Below, one piece after another: positions 47,484 through 56,570 of a DNA stretch of 64,000 nt. The translations under genes and the position numbers were made by a program. Below the pieces are notes generated by a model, which worked only from the letters and a program-made list of their open reading frames with translations, had not been told where the DNA came from and did not search any database. Origin of the DNA: Dipteronia dyeriana (Eukaryota; Streptophyta; Magnoliopsida; Sapindales; Sapindaceae); contig CM065299.1 of assembly GCA_032871835.1 (NCBI GenBank), positions 46,264,706 through 46,328,705 of the forward strand. Direction: 5' to 3'. Every line of letters begins with the position of its first letter. The stretch's first letter is position 1.

Positions 47484-47933
47484 ATATCAAGGCTCACAAT
47501 GATTATGTGTTCGAGTCCTTACGCAATACCAAGGACGTCTCCCTAGTTTTTATGTGCAAGGGTTTGCCGAATCGTTGAGCTCTTTTTTTTAAAAGTTGCT
47601 TCAACACAGCTACGCATTTCATCGGAATTTCTCCCGATAGCGTCCCGAGCATTTTTCCAGTTTGTTGCACCGGGTTTGCCTTTTTGCGAAGATCATTTTG
47701 ACCCTGATGGTCCCGAGAATTCTATTTTCATGTTCTTATTATCATGCTCTTCTATTTCATACTATCGTATGCTTTTAGGAGATCTCGAGCTAGGTGCTTT
47801 CCTTTTGGAAATTCTTAGTTTTATTTTTTACTGCGAAAAAATCAACAAAGATTAATATTACAGTTTTAGTATTTATTCTGACTAATACTGTCCTGACTAG
47901 AAAAAGAATAAAATATTTATATAAATATATGTT
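47484..47933 (-). other. Element D segment between integrase and tandem array
   Basis: About 450 bp with no ORF of note. It still carries CCCGAG motifs (about 47645 and 47713), as in the LTR. It is the start of the 3' untranslated region in element sense. Confidence 0.6.
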
Positions 47934-49168
47934 TTAAGGATAGAAAATCTTCAGATTTTGGGCATTGCACGGTCGGGGTAACATCCCTCCATTGGGTCGA
48001 GCAATCCAATAAGCTTCATGGCCAGCTATCCCCTCGATCTTGTATGGACCTTCCCATTTGTCAGCCAGGGATCCCGCGGCTCTATTCTTTGTGTTTAGTG
48101 ACACCTTCCTGAGCACCAGATCTCTTAACTAAAATTTCCTGATCCGAACACGAGAGTTGTAGTGGCGTGCCACTCTTTGTTGATAAGCTGCATTTCTTAT
48201 TCTGGAATTTTCCCTTTTTTCTTCTTGCTCATCCAAACTTTGTAGCAGTGTATCTAAGTTTTTTCCTTCATCGTATAGCCTGACCTGGGGGGACGCATAC
48301 GATGTTTCTTTGGGGATGACAACTTCTGTTCCGAACGCTAGGTTGAATGGAGTTTCTCCTGTTGAAGTCCTTGCTGTCGTCCGATATGCCCACAATACTT
48401 CAGGAAGCATTTCAACCCAGCTTCTTTTTTGTCATCTAATTTTGCTTTGATTGTGTGCTTGATAATATTATTAACTGCCTCTACTTGCCCGTTTGTTTAT
48501 GGATGAGCTGGTGCTGCATAGTAGTTGGCAATATGATACTTCTCGCACAACTGTCTGAACCTTTAGTTATCGAACTGAGTGCCATTGTCAGTGATTATAG
48601 TGTCCGGAATTCCAAACCTGTAAAGTAAGTTTTTCTTTACAAAATTCATGGTGTTGGTTTGCGTGATATGCATTAATGCTTCAGCTTCGACCCATTTTGT
48701 GAAATAATCGACAGCAACTATGGCGTGCTTCGCTCCACCCCTTATTCCAGCTAGCATTGGCCCGATCAGGTCTAGGCCCCACAAGGCGAATGGCCACAGG
48801 GCAGTGAGATTTCTGAGCTTTTCTGGGGGTTGTCGGATATCGTTGGCAATTCTTTGACAGGTATTGAAACTTTTCGACCATTGCTGTGCATTTGAGAAAA
48901 GTGTAGGCCAATAATAGCCTTGCCTGAGTACCTTATGCGCCAGACTCCTACCCCCATTGTGGTTCCCGCGAACTCCTCCGTGGATCTCTTGAAGTACTCG
49001 ATGTGCATCTTCTTCTGGTATACATCTCTGGAGAGCTCGAGAAAACCCTCTTCTGTATAATTCTCCTCCGATCATGGTGTACCTAGCCGATCGATACCTG
49101 ATGCGCTTTGCTAATATCGAATCTTCCGGGAGTATGCCTTCTTCCTGGAACCTTCTCAGCTGGACCAT
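47934..49168 (-). pseudogene. Element D integrase (broken by stops)
   Basis: The 201-codon frame at 48563-49168 has the zinc domain IHGGVRGNHNGG...FNTCQR (both His present; the first Cys of the pair replaced by Phe). Core motifs follow: WGLDLIGPM (first Asp) and ITDNGTQFDN (second Asp). A TAA follows FDN. Beyond it CEKYHIANYYAAPAHP, another TAA, and NGQVEAVNN (catalytic Glu) are readable. The C-terminal part is at 48129-48410 (VLWAYRTTARTSTGETPFNL) and, after an in-frame TAG, 47934-48116 with KWEGPYKIEG and ending NLKIFYP-stop. The complete DDE triad with three or more stops indicates recent inactivation. Confidence 0.9.
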
Positions 49169-49286
49169 CTAACCGTCTTGCTGTGTTCAGATTTCTGAAA
49201 TTTCCAAATGCTTAAGTTCAGCATACTCGGTTTAAGGAGGTGTGCAACTGGAAAGGTTTTTGGTCCGATCGGGGTTGTTATGGATG

Positions 49287-49676
49287 CTAATTTAGATAAA
49301 GCATCTGCCTTTTCATTTTCTTCTCTGGGATCTGAGCGATCTTGTATTCTTTAAATATTTGGAGGAGCTGTTTTGCGATGTCACGGTAGGCAACCATTCC
49401 TTCATCTTTCGCCTGGTATTCATCCATAACCTGGTTGACAACTACCTGTGAATCGCTAAATATCTCCACTTCCTCTGTCCCAAGAGCTATGCAGACTCTG
49501 AGTCCAGCTAACAATGCCTCGTATTCAGCCTGATTATTGGTTGCTTTGAAATCGAATCTCATGGCACATTCAACATCATCTCCTTCTGAGGTGCGAACTA
49601 CGATCCCTGCCCCGCTGCCATGAGTATTGGAAGAACCATCAACATATAATTTCAATTGGAAACTTCTATTAAACAA
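49287..49676 (-). pseudogene. Element D second RNase H (Tat-type)
   Basis: Open frame with LYVDGSSNTHGSGAGIV (Asp), TNNQAEYEALLAGL (Glu) and IFSDSQVVVNQV (Asp), an RNase H fold of the archaeal/plant type. It lies between the RT-linked RNase H and integrase. A second RNase H in this position is a defining trait of Tat-lineage gypsy elements. The frame ends by a shift near 49290 (IPEKKMKRQ), where the family usually continues ENEKADALSKLAS; relics of this follow. It probably supports precise primer processing. Confidence 0.88.
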
Positions 49677-49697
49677 TTTTTTTGTTTCCAGGTTCGG

Positions 49698-50141
49698 TTA
49701 TGTGGACTCGGCTATGAAGTCTGCCACTGCTTGTCCTTTGGAGGAAGTTCTGGGGACATAATAAATATCGAATTCACTCAACTCGATTGTCCATTTAGTA
49801 AGTCTTCCTGATATCTCTGGTTTTTGTAAGATTTGTCTTAATGGGCAATTGGTGAGAACCTGGATCGTATGAGCCTGAAAGTATGGTCTCAACTTTTTTG
49901 CAGCTGAAACAAATGCTAAGGCCATCTTCTCTGCTTATGAGTATCTGGTCTCGGCCGGTAGGAGTGCTTTGCTTGTATAATACACTGGTTTTTGTACTCC
50001 ATATTCTGTCCTGACTAGGACTGAACTTGCTGCAAACTCGGTTATTGATAGATACAGCTGAAGTATTCCCCTTTTTATGGTTTTGAGAGGATGGGAGCTT
50101 GCCCCAAGTACTCTTTTATCTTTAAGAATGCCTGCCCGCAC
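49698..50141 (-). pseudogene. Element D ancestral RNase H (degenerate)
   Basis: The frames at 50141-49935 and 49925-49698 are in the same phase, separated by one TAA (ETRYS-stop-AEKMALAF). They read LQLYLSITEFAASSVLVR, then KPVYYTSKALLPAETRY, then KKLRPYFQAHTIQVLTNCPL. This is the original Ty3 RNase H, in which catalytic residues are commonly replaced in Tat elements (here ITE and LTN where Asp is usual). A frameshift separates it from RT at about 50110. Confidence 0.85.
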
Positions 50142-51442
50142 TCTTTATTCCACTCCAGGCCTTTTCCTTTTTTGATCACTTTGAAGAAAGGCGCGCACCT
50201 GTCTGTAGCCTTTGAGATGAACCTTCCCAAGGAGGCTAAACACCCTGTTAAGCGCTTTACCTCTTCCAATGTTTTAGGTGAAGTCATTTGCTGCAAAGCC
50301 TGGATCTTCTCCGGATTAACTTCGATTCCTCTTTGATGGACTTGAAAACCCAAGAATCTTCCCGAGTGGACTCCGAATAAACATCTGTTTGGGTTTAATT
50401 TCATCTGATATCTTCCTAATACATCAAATGTCTCTTGGAGATCGTGGGCATGGTCATCTGCTGAGACGCTTTTAGTCAACATGTCGTCAATGTAGACCTC
50501 CATGTTCCTTCTTATTTGCCGAGTGAAGATCTTGTTGACCAACCTTTGGTATGTGGCTCCTGCATGTTTTAAACCGAAGGGCATCACTTTGTAGCAATAT
50601 AAACCCTGATCCGTTGTGAAAGCTGTTTTTTCTTCGTCAGCTTTGTTCATCCGGATCTGATTGTATCCTGAGTAAGCATCCATGTAGCTGAGCAGTTCAT
50701 GACCAGTTGTGGCATCCACCAGCTGATCTATTATTGGGAGTGGGAAGCTGTCCTTCGGACATGCCTTGTTTAGATCCTTGAAATCTATGCACATCCTCCA
50801 CTGTCCATTTTTCTTCTGGACGAGGACTACGTTAGCGACCCACTGGGGGTAGCTGACTTCTCTGATTGATTCCATTTCTAGTAGCTTTTCAACCTCTTGT
50901 TTGATTGCTTGACTTCTTTCGGGATTGACCGATCTTCTCTTTTGTACTATCGGTTTGGCATTCGGGGTTACTACGAGGTGATGGGATATTATTCGGGCAT
51001 CAATTCCGATAATATCTTCATGACTATAGGCGAATACATCTTTGTATTCTCTGAGCAAATTGATAAATTCTCGCTTGATTTTTTCTTCCAAGTTGGCCCC
51101 AATCTTGACTTTCCTCTCCGGTTTGTCTTCTTCGAGTAGTATTTCGGCCACTTCTGTCTTGTATTCATTCGAGCCCTCCCTTGGATCTAGTTCGAATGAC
51201 AAGGATTCTTCACTCTCATTTGGCTGCATTATGGTGCAAACTTGTTCGGCATCATGCTTGCCTTTGTATACCGACAAGTTTGCTCTTCGAGCCATCTCTT
51301 GGGATCCCTTGACTATCCCAACCCCTTGTTCTGTTGGGAACTTGATCGTTAATGCGTAAGTGGCTGTCACGACTCTTGTTTTATTTAGGAATGGCCGACC
51401 CAATAACGCATTATACTGCCAATTATCCAAATAAACTACCAC
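50075..51442 (-). CDS. Element D reverse transcriptase frame (455 codons)
   Basis: Longest open frame of the window. The N-terminal part continues the protease region (NALLGRPFLNKTRVV). RT proper begins near NPERSQAIKQEVEKLL and contains VLVQKKNGQWRMCIDFKDLN, YMDAYSGYNQIRM, MPFGLKHAGATYQRLVN and the catalytic VYIDDML with YIDD at 50483-50494. FLGFQVHQRGIEVNPEKI follows. All three palm aspartates look present. The listed start Met is internal to the polyprotein, since the true frame comes from 51436-52152 via a one-base shift. It copies element RNA into DNA in the virus-like particle. Intact domain, but no intact polyprotein. Confidence 0.9.
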   Translation of the reverse strand: MVVYLDNWQYNALLGRPFLNKTRVVTATYALTIKFPTEQGVGIVKGSQEMARRANLSVYKGKHDAEQVCTIMQPNESEESLSFELDPREGSNEYKTEVAEILLEEDKPERKVKIGANLEEKIKREFINLLREYKDVFAYSHEDIIGIDARIISHHLVVTPNAKPIVQKRRSVNPERSQAIKQEVEKLLEMESIREVSYPQWVANVVLVQKKNGQWRMCIDFKDLNKACPKDSFPLPIIDQLVDATTGHELLSYMDAYSGYNQIRMNKADEEKTAFTTDQGLYCYKVMPFGLKHAGATYQRLVNKIFTRQIRRNMEVYIDDMLTKSVSADDHAHDLQETFDVLGRYQMKLNPNRCLFGVHSGRFLGFQVHQRGIEVNPEKIQALQQMTSPKTLEEVKRLTGCLASLGRFISKATDRCAPFFKVIKKGKGLEWNKECGQAFLKIKEYLGQAPILSKP

Positions 51443-52152
51443 GAAGTCGAGCAGGACAATCCTCTAGCATGGTGCCTTCCGATCTTCACAGGTAATTTGA
51501 CTGTCCCGAGTGACCTGACCTCTACTCCCCCAAATCCTCTTAATGGAGTATGGAAAGGCTGTAAATCTTTTCGGTCCAATCTTAGCTGGTCGTATACGGC
51601 CACGCTTAAGATGTCTGCTGAACTCCCATTGTCTATTAAAATTCTCCGGACTTCCCTATGGCCAATCCGGGCACTTATAACCAAAGCGTCATTAGGTAGA
51701 ACATCGACGTCGTGGGAATCTACCTCTGTGAAGACTATTGGGTCCCATTCTTCCTTTATCCTCTTCGGGTTTGGTTCAACCGAATTCACGTCTAAGTTAT
51801 TCCTGGCTTCTACTGCTTCTCGGACTTCCTGAGTCCGTTCTCGTTTGCTCCTCCCAGTAGAAGGTCCTCTGAAGATTGTATGTATTACTTCATTAGCTTC
51901 GGGGCTGGCTCTTGGGTTTTGACCAGGGTTGTGATCAGCCTTGGCTTTCTTGACTTCTGATCTTTCGTCTTTTTTAAAGATTACATCCCGTATGTGCCCT
52001 TCCCGAATAAGGGTTTCTATGTAATCTCTGAGCTGAAAACACTTCGAAGTCTCATGCCCGGTCTCTTTATGAAACCTGCAATACTTGGGTGTATCTCTCC
52101 GTGCGAACTGTGATTGTCGCCTCGGTTCTTGCACCATATTCTTCTCTTCCAA
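51436..52152 (-). pseudogene. Element D gag C-terminus and aspartic protease
   Basis: Begins in gag with a zinc-finger-like YCRFHKETGHETSKCFQLRD (C-X3-H...H...C, as in Tat gag), then a charged spacer. The protease motif is ILIDNGSSADIL, with DNGSS at the active site as often seen in Tat elements. The frame is offset from both gag (52221-52958) and RT (51442), so there are two indels or a frameshift here. It ends in shifted residues (GLSCSTSW) where the VVYLDNWQYNALLGRP segment should follow. Confidence 0.87.
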
Positions 52153-52220
52153 GATGGCTAGAATTTCTTCTTGTTTCTTCCGAAGAGGGGTGTAATTGGT
52201 ATATCTGCCGCGGTATTTCT

Positions 52221-53585
52221 CTATGGACCGTTCGGCGTTACACCTATTACCCCATCCTTATTTTTCTCCTTGTTGTTCCCTTTCTGTTTTTCTTTTTGAT
52301 TCTGCCCCTTGGATTCGGTATTTCTCTGTTCGGGCTTCCCTCCATGCATATAGCTTCCTCCTGTATTTAACTCCTCTTCCTTAGCCAGAGCGTATCCTCC
52401 CGCCATATCCATCATTTCGGCATACCTTGTCAGCCGTGCTCTTCTCAAATCGAAGGATAATCGTCCATTCTGCAAGTTATTGGTGAAGGCAGCAATAATG
52501 GCTTCATCATTAGCGCTGCCAATCTCTGATATTGCTTGGCCAAACCGGCCCAAGAATTTTTTTAACGACTCATCCTTCCCCTGTTTTATTTGAGAGAGGT
52601 AGGCCACCGACTTCTTTATGTGAACGTTGCTCAGGAACTGCCTTGAGAAGCTCCTACTCAACTCGCTGAAATTTCCGATGCTTGCCGAAGGTAGTCTTCC
52701 TAACCATCTTGAGCCTGTGTCCCCAAGAGTTTGTGGAAAGTTGATACACAACAGGGGGTCGCTGGGGGCATATTGAGCCATGGCACTTTTGTAGCGCCTA
52801 ACGTGCTCCTTTGGATCTGTATCTTTTTTGAATTGTTCCACATGCGGCATCCTGAATCTTTCTGGGAAAGGGGTCCGTAAAATTTCCCTGGTAAATGGAC
52901 TGTCGAAGTCGTCGTCGGATAGATCGTTGTAACCGTAATGTCTGACGAGTGCCTCCATCTGTCGCCTATTATTCTCTACTTCTTGAGTCAGGCTCTGGAT
53001 TGTAATATCTCTGTCCCCTACCGGGCTTCCCTAACGGTTAAACCGTTGGGTGACTGTCATTCTTTCCTCAGATTCTTCACTCTAATGCCGGAACCCTCGT
53101 GTGACTCCAAGATGACGTTTACGATGGTGTTGATCACTGTCTTCTGATGATGAATGTCCTCTGCACCGATCGTATTTACGATGTCTGGCACGTACTGTAT
53201 GATTGCGATCCAGCTTTTGGTGATTCTCCTCCCCTACTGTTTTCTATCCAACCGGATTGATCGGGGAAGAGTTCCTTCTGGTTTCTGGCATAGTTATTCC
53301 TGGTCCTACCACCATTGAAAGGAGCCTTGCGGGTGGAGGATTGGGAGTATGCGCTTCTGCGGCCGGTAAGTCAATCCCTTCCTTTGCTGCGTCCATCACT
53401 AATTGCTGCAGGGCCTCTTGGAAACGCAGCGTAAGATCTCTGCTGGTTGGAGGAACTTGCCGGATCCCTGCCAGATGCGCAGGTTGGTTTTCTGTGTTTG
53501 CTACAGAATTTTGTGACGTATTACCAGTATGGAAATCGCCTGGTGATTTTTGGCCGTTCCCCGAACTACTTCTGCTTCCAGCCAT
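52221..53585 (-). pseudogene. Element D gag (one frame, three in-frame TAG stops)
   Basis: The ATG at 53585 is about 30 bases downstream of the PBS. The frame reads MAGSRSSSGNGQKSPGDF and continues in the same phase through stops at about 53241, 53071 and 53032, all TAG, into EALVRHYGYNDLSDDDFDSP and the Retrotrans_gag core (FSRQFLSNVHIKKSVAYLSQ, ESLKKFLGRFGQAI). 53585 and 52958 differ by 627, a multiple of 3, confirming one frame. It ends at 52221 by a shift before the zinc finger. The gag core assembles the particle. Confidence 0.9.
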
Positions 53586-53611
53586 TGCTTTCTAACAAAT
53601 TCGGAGGTTCA

Positions 53612-53632
53612 GGCGCCCTCTTTCTAGCGCCA
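53612..53632 (-). other. Primer binding site of element D
   Basis: Minus strand reads TGGCGCTAGAAAGAGGGCGC two bases after the 5' LTR end. TGGCGC is a usual start for gypsy PBS sequences; I cannot assign the tRNA with certainty. Confidence 0.75.
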
Positions 53633-53634
53633 AT

Positions 53635-54482
53635 TGTTGATGTCGATTTCTGGATTATGCCAGAAAAGCCAATAGGAACTAGATTTTGGCTATTGATTCA
53701 AAGAGAATGAGATGCAGAGAGAGTAAAAAAGACAAGGTTTACGTGGTAAGACTCCGATGGTCGGAGAAACATCCACGGGTGGTTAAAAGATCAACCAAGC
53801 CAAAATCCACTAAGAGAATAAGTTGTTTTTACAAGCTCTCGATCTCCCTTTTACTCTCTATATTATTTGTGATTACTGTATGCTATATTATCTATATCTT
53901 TTCGAGCCAGATTATGGGTCTATTTATATGCTTATAGAACCCTAATCAGCTTTGTACAAGTAATATAAGATATTTGTATTTAATTATGATTTGGTTACTT
54001 GTTTAAGGTTGATTTGTCTTCTTTCCGGTTTCAGAGTCTCTTTATAGAAATTGAGTGGGATTCTAGTAGCGTAGTTCAATTTGACTTGTTTCCTTATAAG
54101 AATGTAGTCTTCGAAAAGAAATTAGGTTGTTTCCTGATTGGGGGACCCTTCTAACTCAAAAGTCCATTATTTGGGATACCTTCATGAAGAATATCTTCGC
54201 GTATTTAATGACTTAACCCGTACGATAAGTTCTTATTTGGGTTGTACTTACTCCCGAGTAAGATTGTTACCTGATGGTCCCGAGTAGTGCCGTTTGAGCC
54301 AGAGTGAATGCGTTGTTTTAGCCAGTCCCGAGTAGGTCTTTATTCGGTATATGCTTACTCAGGCTTGCTCCTCTTTAATGATGCCTTGTAGGATATTTCC
54401 CGAATGTCCATCTAAGCATACACCTGGCTATTTTTTCCTTCCTGTCAATGACGTGTATGCTTGGTAAAATTTACATACAACA
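53635..54482 (-). repeat. 5' LTR of element D
   Basis: 848 bp, TGTTGATGTCG to TACATACAACA. Same CCCGAGT-rich block as the other LTR (CTTACTC/GAGTAAG at 54247-54262). In minus sense TATAAATAG lies at 53920-53928 with U5 between it and the PBS. Confidence 0.95.
53920..53928 (-). promoter_or_regulatory. Putative TATA box of element D
   Basis: TATAAATAG on the minus strand, a consensus-like plant TATA box, conserved at 40769-40777 in the other LTR. It lies about 290 bases before the PBS end of the LTR, consistent with a transcription start in mid-LTR. Confidence 0.6.
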
Positions 54483-54487
54483 AATAC

Positions 54488-54701
54488 TAACTAAAAAATT
54501 GTGTCTACATCATACATATCAAGATGTATGAAGAATTCTTCATTTCTCATAGTCTTTTAACCTTAAGATTATTTACTTTTGACAATTATAATAATTAAAC
54601 TGTAAATGCTATAAGATTTGTTAAAGTAGAAATGCCTATATTAATATGAAAATATTGTCTAATACTTTATTATACTCGTGTTATTGAGCATAATCCTAAC
54701 A
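54488..54701 (-). mobile_element. Solo LTR of family X in element E leader, right part
   Basis: Last 214 bp of the solo LTR begun at 38281, resuming after the AATAC duplicate and ending CCTAACA. Followed by the TTAAT duplicate (54702-54706). Confidence 0.92.
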
Positions 54702-54706
54702 TTAAT

Positions 54707-56024
54707 GAGATCCAGCTCATACCCACGGTTTAGTGGAAAGCTATGGTTAGTGCTTCTAGTGCTTAAAAGTCATAACTTTGGGTTTTTGAAATTAAGGATG
54801 ATGGCGTACATCCGCTTAATTGATGAAAGAGCATGGATGGTAGTTGAAGAAGGTTATACAACTCCAAGTAAGACATTGGAGGATGACTCCTAGTTTCCAA
54901 GGCACTTTGATGGTGAGGAAGTCGAGGCTTCAAATGCTCATATCACAATTCGAAGGCTTGCAAATGAGTGAAGATGACATGTTTAAAGATTTCCAATTCA
55001 AGCTTCTAAACATAGCCAATCAATTCCAAGTACTTGGTGTGCTCATCTCTAGAGAGTGATTAAATAGAAAGATTCTTATATCTTTATCCAAAAGGTTCAA
55101 GGCTAAGGTGATGACCACTGAAGAAAGCAAAGAAATTGATTGTATGTGCATCGACGAATTGCTTAGATCTCTTCAAACATACAAGTTGAGCTTGAAACCA
55201 AAAATAAAAAACAAAAGTATTGGCCTCATGGCTATAGATGAAGATAGTAAAGGTGTTGATGAAGAGATGGAACTCTTGGTTAGGGAGTTTAAGAAGTTCA
55301 TGAGAAGAGGTGCCACACCTAATGGCAAATTCTCAAAGGAAAAGGAAGTCAAGAAGTCATCAACTCCAAGGCATGATAAAGGTAGCCGTGCAAAGAACAA
55401 CAAAAAAGTTTAATGTTTCAAGTGTAAAAAGTTTTGTCACTATGCCATGACTTGTCCTAATAAGAAATCTAATAAAGATAAGAAAGGGAAAGGATTTGAG
55501 GCTTCATGGAGTGATGATGACTCTAGTAATGAGGAAAGGTCTATTGTTGAGTCCTCAAGTGAAGAAGAAAATGTAAGCAACTTTGTTGCACTTACGACTT
55601 CTTTCACGAAGCTGGAGGATGATTGTATGGTTTTCGTAGATAAGGAGGTTGATCAAAGTCATAAAAGAGGTTCAAGTTCTAATACAACCAATCTTGATCT
55701 TATGGCCAAAATTGAGGATCTTGAAAAGTTAAGGAAAGCGATGATTTGATCAAAACTCAAGTGGATGAGTATATTACGACCTCTCAAAGGCTTTGAGTTA
55801 AAAGAGTGATATATTGAAAAAGCTAAAAAAGGTTGAGAGAGTTGTCTTTGAATACAAGAGGATTGTGTCTTCTATGAAGGTGAAGGAACAAGAATATAAT
55901 AGGGAGATCAACATTGTTAAGCAAGCTATCAAAGACTTAGTCAATGGTTCTATCAACATGAAAAATTTCATGAGTCTTGATTGTGCAAAAATTGTCATGA
56001 GTCTCAATTCCATTTCTCTTGTCT
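54707..56024 (+). pseudogene. Element E gag (Sirevirus-like, broken)
   Basis: A short first frame contains YIRLIDERAWMVVEEGYTTP (about 54805). After a frameshift a single phase runs from 54844 to 55749 with two in-frame stops, after LISRE (about 55057) and after NNKKV (TAA at 55411-55413). It contains EGLQMSEDDMFKDFQFKLLN, CIDELLRSLQTYKLSL and a complete zinc knuckle CX2CX4HX4C, CFKCKKFCHYAMTC (55414-55455). An acidic patch and then a coiled-coil piece at 55814-56024 follow, which stops at LNSISLV. PR and pol of E are absent; the sequence switches to unassigned DNA. Confidence 0.87.
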
Positions 56025-56570
56025 AGTTTTCGTGTACTTTTTACATATCTTATGTCTCTTTTGATATGTTTGTAGGCAATTATGTACATTTTGGAAAATG
56101 GAAGAAATGCGTGGAATTGAGCAGAAAACAAGCCAACCAATAAAGGAAAAAAGCATCAGTGCACTAGTACTGCGAGGGTCCCTACCTATGCACCACAAAC
56201 GCACAAACCATGCATATAAGCAAACCTGAGAGGTAGATTCGAGGATATCAGGTCAATGTGCGGGTCACTACATGGGTACATTCCCGCACACTACCGGCGC
56301 CATTACCAAACCAAAAAGAAGAAAAGTGTAGCATGAGGTCACTGCGCGGGTACCTTCTCGCTGACTACCCGTGTATTTCGTGAGTCAAGAAATCAACATT
56401 GTCATTTCAGAACTAAGTTTCGAATCCCCATAAATATATCTTGTTCTGAACTCGAAAATACCATCTCTTGCAATCATCCCTTCCACTCATCATATCCTCT
56501 CCTCCACTTTCTCATATCTCTGACCACTAACCCTAGATCTACGAATCGTTTCTCACCCAATCTAGCCATC
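56025..56570. other. Unassigned 546 bp segment between E gag and F LTR
   Basis: No coding frame recognised. It has a GC-richer part with repeated TGCGCGGGT/CCCGCACACTACC-like motifs (about 56256-56375) and then a TATA-like TAAATATAT at 56431-56439 followed by CT-rich sequence, as in a promoter or LTR. It may be part of another LTR or of single-copy DNA. Confidence 0.4.

Larger units (their letters stand above)
40485..54482 (-). mobile_element. Element D: Tat-lineage Ty3/gypsy retrotransposon, minus strand
   Basis: TG at 40485 to CA at 54482, 13,998 bp, with a perfect 5 bp target duplication AATAC (40480-40484 and 54483-54487). LTRs are both 848 bp. Minus-strand order is PBS, gag, PR, RT, RNaseH, second RNaseH, INT, i.e. 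INT after RT as in Ty3/gypsy. The extra RNase H, the tandem array after pol and the antisense ORF with a Transposase_28-like domain are hallmarks of the Tat/Ogre/Retand group. I count about 42 substitutions and no indel between LTRs (about 5%). All pol frames contain stops or shifts. Confidence 0.94.

Noticed and set aside
48681..49008. Minus-strand ORFs overlapping integrase
   Set aside because: Shadow frames of the integrase frame 48563-49168.
53686..53937. 83-codon ORF repeated at 40593-40787
   Set aside because: Copies of the D LTR U5/R region read on the non-element strand. The Lys/Arg-rich start comes from the hairpin segment, with no family match.
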